Source: an uncultured Bacteroidia bacterium (lineage in GTDB: Bacteria > Bacteroidota > Bacteroidia > Bacteroidales > Prolixibacteraceae). Taken from it: a stretch of DNA of 64,000 nt. Position 1 is the stretch's first letter, and every line of letters starts with the position of its first letter. Where the stretch lies: contig CAIVCR010000068.1 in the NCBI GenBank assembly GCA_903904515.1, forward strand, positions 53,814 to 117,813, given 5' to 3'. Made by a program: the position numbers and the translations under genes. This document shows, one piece after another, positions 10,491 through 16,673 of this stretch. Under the pieces are notes generated by a model. That model saw only the letters and a program-made list of their open reading frames with translations. It ran no database searches and had not been told where the DNA came from.

Positions 10491-10558
10491 CGTCGGTTTA
10501 AACAAATGAACATTTTTATTTCTTAAACATTATTTATTAAAAACCAAAATTAATCATC

Positions 10559-11002
10559 ATGGCAACAGTATCAATTTATTTCAACTTCATGGGAAATGCT
10601 GAAGAAGCATTTGAATTCTACAAAAAGGCTTTTAAATCAGAATATTCTGCTCCTATCATGCGGATGAAAGACATTCCGGCACAACCAGGTATGCCGGTAC
10701 TTTCAGAAGCCGAACAAAACAAAGTAATGCATGTTGCATTACCTATCCTCGGCGGCACAGAGATTATGGCAACAGACGTGCTTGAAAGCATGGGGCACAA
10801 ACTGATTGAAGGGAATAACATATCAATCAGTTTAAATCCTGATACTAAAGAAGAAGCTGACCGTTTATACAACGAACTATCTCAATCCGGAACTGAATGT
10901 GCTCCACCCCATGATGAATTCTGGGGTTACTGGGGAACCTGCAGGGACCAGTTTGGAATTCGCTGGATGTTTAACATGGCAAGTCAGCCACTTAATCAAT
11001 AA
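10559..11002 (+). CDS. VOC family protein (PhnB/3-demethylubiquinone-9 3-methyltransferase-like)
   Basis: MATVSIYFNFMGNAEEAFEFYKKAF...HDEFWGYWGTCRDQFGIRWMFN. Confidence 0.9.
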   Translation: MATVSIYFNFMGNAEEAFEFYKKAFKSEYSAPIMRMKDIPAQPGMPVLSEAEQNKVMHVALPILGGTEIMATDVLESMGHKLIEGNNISISLNPDTKEEADRLYNELSQSGTECAPPHDEFWGYWGTCRDQFGIRWMFNMASQPLNQ

Positions 11003-11013
11003 GATAAAGTTGT

Positions 11014-11463
11014 ATGGAAACCAATAGCGTATCATTACACCGGGTTATTAATGCCTCTCCCGAAAAAATTTACCGTGCATTCACCGATCCAATTGCGATG
11101 GCATCATGGATTCCACCTTATGGATTTTTATGTGTTGTTCATAGTATGGATGTACGACAAGGGGGAAGCTACCGGATGTCATTTATCAATTTCTCCACCG
11201 GAAACGGAAATTCATTTGGTGGCACCTACCTGGAATTGAGGCCCAATGAATTTATCAAATACTCCGACAAATTTGAAGACCCGAATTTACCGGGTGAGAT
11301 GGTTACCTCTGTTTTGCTCGAAAAAGTTTTATGCGGCACAGAACTTAAAATTACCCAGGATGGGATTCCTTCGGTTATACCTACCGAGATGTGCTATTTG
11401 GGGTGGCAGGATTCGCTGGAAAAACTCAAAAAACTCGTTGAGCCTGAAATTCCGGATGCGTGA
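11014..11463 (+). CDS. SRPBCC / AHSA1-like domain protein
   Basis: HRVINASPEKIYRAFTDPIAMASWIPPYGF...GWQDSLEKLKKLVEPE. Confidence 0.88.
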   Translation: METNSVSLHRVINASPEKIYRAFTDPIAMASWIPPYGFLCVVHSMDVRQGGSYRMSFINFSTGNGNSFGGTYLELRPNEFIKYSDKFEDPNLPGEMVTSVLLEKVLCGTELKITQDGIPSVIPTEMCYLGWQDSLEKLKKLVEPEIPDA

Positions 11464-11629
11464 TTATTGAAACATATCTGCTCATGTATACGCAAACCCA
11501 ATCAATGACAAAAACTTTCCTGCCTGGTATTTTTGGCTAAGTATTGAGAATAATTGGATTTCGAATTTTAGAGACCGAGAGTTTGCTGTTTTGTAATCCC
11601 TTCGTTGCAAAATAAGTCTAGATGTTTCC

Positions 11630-11694
11630 ACCACAGATTACTCAGATTGACACAGATTAAAACCCCATTTTTCTAAATCTGTGTAATCTGTGGT
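11630..11694. repeat. ACCACAGATTAC... palindromic intergenic repeat
   Basis: accacagattactcagattgacacagatt ... aaatctgtgtaatctgtggt. Confidence 0.8.
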
Positions 11695-11823
11695 AAAATA
11701 TTTTGTACCCAATTCTATTTACCTATTAATTTAAATGTGTAATAAATTATACATAAGACTTCGTGTGATCCATACGACCCAGCATGAAGTCTTATTTGTT
11801 TGTGGTTCGTTGTTTTTCTCCAG

Positions 11824-12261
11824 TTAAAATTGTCCGTTATATTTTGGGTCAAAATCTACCATCCATTCGATGCCGTATTTGTCTCTAAACATTCCAAAGT
11901 AAGAGCCCCAGGGGCTGTCACACATTGGCACCTCAATTTGTCCGCCTACCGAAAGTCCATTAAATAAGTGGTCTGCTTCTTCTTTGCTTTCAGCACTTAC
12001 AGAAATTTTACTTCTGTTTTCGTTTTCATTGGTCCGTCCCATACTTTCCGGAACGTCATTTGCCATTAAAATAGTTTTCCCAATAGGCAAAGCAATATGC
12101 ATTATTTTATTCGCTTCATGCTCTGCTACCGTGAATTCCTCACTTTCGAGGTCTTTGAAACGCCTAATTTTTGCGAACTCTCCGCCAAAAACTGATTTGT
12201 AAAATGTAAATGCTTCTTCGGCATTTCCGTTGAAGTTAATGTGAGGATTGATTTGAGCCAT
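11824..12261 (-). CDS. VOC family protein (PhnB-like)
   Basis: MAQINPHINFNGNAEEAFTFYKSVFGGEF...SPWGSYFGMFRDKYGIEWMVDFD; paralogue of 10559..11002. Confidence 0.9.
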   Translation of the reverse strand: MAQINPHINFNGNAEEAFTFYKSVFGGEFAKIRRFKDLESEEFTVAEHEANKIMHIALPIGKTILMANDVPESMGRTNENENRSKISVSAESKEEADHLFNGLSVGGQIEVPMCDSPWGSYFGMFRDKYGIEWMVDFDPKYNGQF

Positions 12262-12283
12262 TTTATTATTTTTTTAGGTTATC

Positions 12284-12318
12284 AAATTGACGATTTACGA
12301 TTGACGATTTACGATTTA
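12284..12318. repeat. Left arm of inverted repeat framing the four-helix-bundle gene
   Basis: aaattgacgatttacgattgacgatttacgattta; reverse complement of the 12679-12724 arm. Confidence 0.85.
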
Positions 12319-12677
12319 TGGATTTGCTTTTGCCTCATTGTTTTGATTGAAGCGACGACGATGGCAGTAATTTCATTGACCTCCTTTTTAACGTTAACAA
12401 TTCTTGCTGAATCAATTAACCCGCTTTCTTCCAAAACGTCTAACCAATATTGTGTTTCGTCTGCTTCTTCCTCCACAATTTTAAGTTTATTGTTAAAATC
12501 TGGATCTGATTTTGCCCGACAAGCAGCCCGGTAATTAGCACCAACAGATGTGGAACTTCTGACTATCTGTTTCGCAATAATCCAGGCTGATGGCTTGTTC
12601 GGCAACTCATCAATAAGCTTAATTATTTCTATGCCTATCAGCTTAGTCCTTTTCTTAATTTGTTCCTGCACAACCAT
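12309..12677 (-). CDS. four helix bundle protein (23S rRNA-IVS/TIGR02436-like)
   Basis: KLIDELPNKPSAWIIAKQIVRSSTSVGANYRAACRAKSDPDFNNKLKIVEEEADETQYWLDVLEESGLI; family hallmark S-S-x-S-x-G-A-N-Y and E-A-D-E-T-x-Y-W. Confidence 0.92.
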   Translation of the reverse strand: MVVQEQIKKRTKLIGIEIIKLIDELPNKPSAWIIAKQIVRSSTSVGANYRAACRAKSDPDFNNKLKIVEEEADETQYWLDVLEESGLIDSARIVNVKKEVNEITAIVVASIKTMRQKQIHKS

Positions 12678-12678
12678 A

Positions 12679-12724
12679 AATCTAAAATCGTCAATCGTAA
12701 ATCGTCAATCGTAAATCGCAAATC
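12679..12724. repeat. Right arm of inverted repeat framing the four-helix-bundle gene
   Basis: aaatctaaaatcgtcaatcgtaaatcgtcaatcgtaaatcgcaaatc. Confidence 0.85.
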
Positions 12725-12908
12725 AAACATTCAAAGATACAATTATCCGTGGGTGTGCTGACAAGAAAACAGATCCTTTGCTTCCGAAAATTCTTGGGAT
12801 GGTGTAGTGATGGCTCTGGTCGATATTTTTGAGAAATGGGTGAGGTTGGATGGTTCAGGGAACTTGGATTTGTTTAAATCAATGGTGGGTCTTGTGGTTT
12901 TTGGATTG

Positions 12909-12970
12909 TTACTTACGTAGGAATCTACGTGCAGGGGTGGCTTTCGGGTAGCTGATGTTAGCAACCGTAA
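12909..12970. repeat. attC-like/structured intergenic repeat (site C)
   Basis: ttacttacgtaggaatctacgtgcaggggtggctttcgggtagctgatgttagcaaccgtaa; shares GCAGGGGYGG and AGCTGATGTTAGCAAYCGT with site B. Confidence 0.55.
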
Positions 12971-13070
12971 TTTTATGTTGTCTTAAAATTTGTTTTAAGT
13001 GGGCATCAAGCCATCGCAACGAACTGAATAAAAGCTGCTTTATATTGCTTGTTACTTGCTTGCATTTATT

Positions 13071-14195
13071 TCATTTTTTCAATTCATAATTTGTACTTCT
13101 TCCTCCTGCCGCCTCTTTTTGCAATACTTCCTTATTTATCAAGTCATTAATATCCCGAATTGCGGTGTCTTTTGAACATTTTGAAATTTTAGCCCATTTC
13201 ATAGAAGTCAGTTTACCTTCAAACCCATCCAATAATTTATTTAGTACCTTTTTCTGTCTCTCATTAATTAATGTTTTTGAATGTTTGTTCCAGAAATCCG
13301 CTTTTAATAAAACGCTTATCAGAACTTTATCTGTTGCTTTTAAAGCATTAACCAAACAACCCAGAAACCATTTTATCCATTCGGATATATCAAGGTCCCC
13401 TTTTTGGGTATTTTCAAGTATTTCATAGTATTCTTTTCTTTCTAATCTAATTTGAGCTGACATACTATAAAATCGTTGATTGCTATTATCCGATTGGGCT
13501 AATAGCATATCAGTTAATGCTCTTGCAATTCTTCCATTTCCATCCTGAAATGGGTGTATTGTAACAAACCAAAGATGAGCAATCGCAGCTTTAATAACCA
13601 AATCAATTTTATTTTCTTCGTTAAACCATGTAAGAAAACGATTCATTTCCATTTCAATTAAATCAGCATCGGGAGCTTGAAAATGAACTTTTTCTCTTCC
13701 CACAGTACCAGATACAACTTGCATTTGTCCGGATGTATCTTTTCTCCAATTAGCAACTGTAATTTTAAATATCCCACTTCTTCCAGTTGGAAACAATGCT
13801 GCGTGCCAATCAAAAAGTCTATCGGTTGTCAAAGGTTTAAAGCAATTTCGGGTTGCATCAATGATCATTTCAACCATCCCATCTACATTGCTATCAGACA
13901 TAATTGCTACAGCAAATTCAATTCCTAATCTTTGAGCAATTGAAGAACGGACTTGCTCAGGATTTAAGAGTTCTCCTTCAATCTCTGCCGATTTTAATAC
14001 GTCCAAAGTTAAAATTTCAAGTAAAGCTTCATCTCGTAATTCAAAACCTAGAGATTCCATTTTACCCATTAAACGTCCTTGTAGATTTCTCGCTTCACTT
14101 AACAGATTAACAAACTCGTTGTTATTCCATGTGAAATTTGGCCAATTGTCTTTCTGATGTATATAATATCCCATTCGTCTTAAATATTGCAACAA
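13071..14195 (-). CDS. Fic family protein with DUF4172-like N-terminus
   Basis: Canonical HPFQDGNGRIAR motif; putative inhibitory motif SAEIEG near the N-terminus; likely real start MGYYIHQKDNWPNF. Confidence 0.93.
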   Translation of the reverse strand: MLQYLRRMGYYIHQKDNWPNFTWNNNEFVNLLSEARNLQGRLMGKMESLGFELRDEALLEILTLDVLKSAEIEGELLNPEQVRSSIAQRLGIEFAVAIMSDSNVDGMVEMIIDATRNCFKPLTTDRLFDWHAALFPTGRSGIFKITVANWRKDTSGQMQVVSGTVGREKVHFQAPDADLIEMEMNRFLTWFNEENKIDLVIKAAIAHLWFVTIHPFQDGNGRIARALTDMLLAQSDNSNQRFYSMSAQIRLERKEYYEILENTQKGDLDISEWIKWFLGCLVNALKATDKVLISVLLKADFWNKHSKTLINERQKKVLNKLLDGFEGKLTSMKWAKISKCSKDTAIRDINDLINKEVLQKEAAGGRSTNYELKK

Positions 14196-14288
14196 ATATA
14201 CAGCTTATTCGTTGCAATCTAAGATTACCGTTGCACTATTTGCGTTGAATAGGCTCGTTATTCGATGCATTGTGCTCATTTATGCTTG

Positions 14289-14429
14289 CATGTAACGTAA
14301 GAAGCTATACGCAGGGGCGGATTGCGGGTTCCGAGTCCTCGGGATCAAGCCGAAAAGCAGCCCGGGCGGAAGGACACACCCCGAAAACCAATGCTGCAGC
14401 ACTTGCCGGGAAGCTGATGTTAGCAATCG
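14289..14429. repeat. attC-like/structured intergenic repeat (site B)
   Basis: tgtaacgtaagaagctatacgcaggggcgg ... cgggaagctgatgttagcaatcg, abutting the stop codon of 14430..15446. Confidence 0.55.
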
Positions 14430-15446
14430 TCAAGAGTTAATATGTCCATTTATTCTGTCGATAACGTTTGCCAATGGAGTTGCAATTGCGTTAATCCATT
14501 GAAAGTTTCCACTTCTGTCATTATCTATTGTTAGCTGAATTGGACAAGCTTCGCTTTGTATTGCATTTACCTTAAACGAATTTGTCTGCGTGTCAAATAT
14601 AATATATGGTGCTCCGGATGATCCGAAACGGAAGTACCCTTTAATTAAATATCGTAAACCTTGAAAAATATAATTTCCACCAACTCTGTCAGGTTGCATG
14701 TTCCATTGATCTACAAGACCTTCTATATTTGCCTCGTTAAGTAATCTTCCTGGAGTCAAGTCGGAAGGAGCAGTTTGTAAGCAATAAAAATTCTTATTTG
14801 TTACGTCATATACTTCAGGATCAATTTCAAAACTAGGAATCATGTCAATAATACTTTGATGAGTATTTACAATCTTGTATAGTGCCACATCATCTTCTGT
14901 AAAAGATTCAACTAATTCTGTTTCTATAAAATAAGTTTGTCTTTGGGAAATAGGATCTAAAACAATATTAATAGGATTAAAATTGCTATGTGCAATAGCA
15001 TTTTTATAATATTGCGCTGCTCGTTGCTGAATAATTAGATAAGGTTTGCATATTTGATTTTGGTAAAGAGTTGCAAATCTCGTGTCGTAGTTTATCCTTT
15101 TTAAAATGGCAATAATTTGATCGTGGTCATTTTGATTATTTGTATTTAGATACCTCTTTTGTGTAACGTTGTCAAGCAAATACCATAAATTTAATTGTGC
15201 GAATTCTCCGGCAGTTAAATGTGGAACAATGTCTGCTTGAAATTGAGCATCTATCAATGATCTAAAAATTGTCAATTCGCCTTTTAAAGCATGAGCTACA
15301 CTCAATATGTAACCTTTCCCAATGTGAAAGGCACAAATATTATTGTCGAATTGCCTTCTGAGGGGTTCATTGTCATTGTGGACAGCCATTATTCTAAAAA
15401 GAGGTGATGTCTGATCATTGATTGCTGCTAATTTCTGTTCTTTCAT
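14430..15446 (-). CDS. trypsin-like (chymotrypsin-fold) serine peptidase
   Basis: Putative catalytic triad in order: ICAFHIGKGYILSVAHAL (His), EDDVALYKI (Asp), FGSSGAPYIIF (Ser). Confidence 0.7.
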   Translation of the reverse strand: MKEQKLAAINDQTSPLFRIMAVHNDNEPLRRQFDNNICAFHIGKGYILSVAHALKGELTIFRSLIDAQFQADIVPHLTAGEFAQLNLWYLLDNVTQKRYLNTNNQNDHDQIIAILKRINYDTRFATLYQNQICKPYLIIQQRAAQYYKNAIAHSNFNPINIVLDPISQRQTYFIETELVESFTEDDVALYKIVNTHQSIIDMIPSFEIDPEVYDVTNKNFYCLQTAPSDLTPGRLLNEANIEGLVDQWNMQPDRVGGNYIFQGLRYLIKGYFRFGSSGAPYIIFDTQTNSFKVNAIQSEACPIQLTIDNDRSGNFQWINAIATPLANVIDRINGHINS

Positions 15447-15462
15447 GACTAGTCTATTTAAT

Positions 15463-15490
15463 GGTTGCTAACAAATTTATACCCGCTACA
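15463..15490. repeat. Partial site related to B/C (inverted orientation), site A
   Basis: ggttgctaacaaatttatacccgctaca; reverse complement contains GTTAGCAACC as in site C. Confidence 0.35.
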
Positions 15491-15718
15491 AATCATCGCT
15501 TTTACCACCACCGTCGTTGAGCTATAATGAACTAAATCGCGTATTATTTCCCTTTGAAAAACAACCCGAATTCGTAACCTCTTTATTCCTCCGGTCATTC
15601 GGCAAAAAGGCATACTCCAACGATTGATCCATTTCAAAACTAATCATTAAAAAGAACATATTCGCCAGCTGTTTTTAAATATCAGACAGATTATTAGCAA
15701 TTTAGAATAGTTTCAATA

Positions 15719-16035
15719 AGAACAGGAGCGGTGTAGGGGAATTAAGAACAGGTGTAACGAAAGAGCCAATAAGTGTAATCGGGAAATGACCGTTTGCCCA
15801 ATGTTTTCGGTTAAATGCAAGAGAGAAATGGAAATATGCACGGGAGAAATGGCAATATTCATTAGGTTTTGGGTTATATGTAGGAGAGAAACGGGAATAT
15901 GCAACAGGGATTTGGTTGTATGCAAGTGAGCATTGGTTATATGTAAGTAAGCATTGGCCATCTGTCCGATGTATTTGGTCATTTGTTAAACGGAAACGGG
16001 CATTTCACATAGAATTTCGGTCAATTGTTAAAGAG
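15719..16035. repeat. Degenerate tandem repeat, 21-bp period
   Basis: Units such as gttatatgtaggagagaaacg / ggaatatgcaacagggatttg / gttgtatgcaagtgagcattg / gttatatgtaagtaagcattg keep a 21-nt register. Confidence 0.75.
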
Positions 16036-16040
16036 ATGTA

Positions 16041-16100
16041 GGGTGCCGCGATTTTCAATCGCGGGGCAACTATCATCGGGCGATTCAAAATCGCCCCACC
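16041..16100. repeat. REP-like element, copy 1
   Basis: gggtgccgcgattttcaatcgcggggcaactatcatcgggcgattcaaaatcgccccacc; two internal palindromes. Confidence 0.85.
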
Positions 16101-16170
16101 TGGGTGTTCGTGCAAATGCGACCACTGGTCGCAACCAATTAAAAAAAGTTATCAGTAACCTTAAATATTC

Positions 16171-16208
16171 AGAGCCGGAGATGTTTCTAAAAAAACATCT
16201 CCGGCTCT
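16171..16208. terminator. Perfect 16-bp stem-loop (terminator or palindromic element)
   Basis: agagccggagatgttt-ctaaaa-aaacatctccggctct. Confidence 0.55.
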
Positions 16209-16399
16209 AACTTTTTGCAGTTTAAAATACTATTTTGTGCAAGTATTTATTCACGAAGATTGTGAATACAAAAAATGCCACAATCCGTCAGTTTACGGAC
16301 TGAGACTCAAAGATACACTAAGTATAAGTAAACCATTACATTGTTCTTTTTACTTAAGTTATAAGAATAATTTATTGTCGTATTTTTAACTGAACATTG

Positions 16400-16566
16400 G
16401 TTAGTAATCAATTCTGTCGCCGCAAGGCGGCTTACTAACTGTTATCTAATTATCCTTTTTACCAAACTTACGCCGTTACACGGCTCCTTAGAGGTTAAGG
16501 TGCATCGCACTGTCAGTTTGGTAAAATTGCAGGAATACAAAAATCCCAGCCGCATAGCGGCGACAG
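16400..16566. other. Nested inverted-repeat element; candidate structured RNA or MITE-like element
   Basis: CTGTCGCCGC (16414) pairs with GCGGCGACAG (16557); TTTTACCAAACT pairs with AGTTTGGTAAAA; local hairpins gccgc-aag-gcggc, gccgc-ata-gcggc and gttagtaa/ttactaac. Confidence 0.6.
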
Positions 16567-16673
16567 ATGGTTTAGTGAACATGCGACATTATACCCTTCT
16601 TATTACTTAGTTTGATAATCGTCATCTTCTTCAGTAAATAAACAGACATTAACCTAATGTAATACAATCGAAT

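Noticed and set aside
12284-12724. Diversity-generating retroelement (Avd-like four-helix bundle)
   Set aside because: No reverse transcriptase and no TR/VR pair seen; the protein fits the stand-alone S23/IVS-type family better.
12743-12964. 73-aa minus-strand ORF
   Set aside because: Overlaps the promoter-like region of the four-helix-bundle gene and site C; low-complexity, no motif.
12909-15490. Confirmed integron
   Set aside because: No integrase in the window and core sites differ from the canonical R'/R'' sequences; kept as hypothesis only.
15713-15982. 89-aa ORF as a confident protein-coding gene
   Set aside because: It lies entirely in the 21-bp degenerate repeat, so the open frame may simply follow from the 21-nt period; kept as a repeat finding only.
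15719-16035. CRISPR array
   Set aside because: Units are adjacent and degenerate with no unique spacers; no cas genes.
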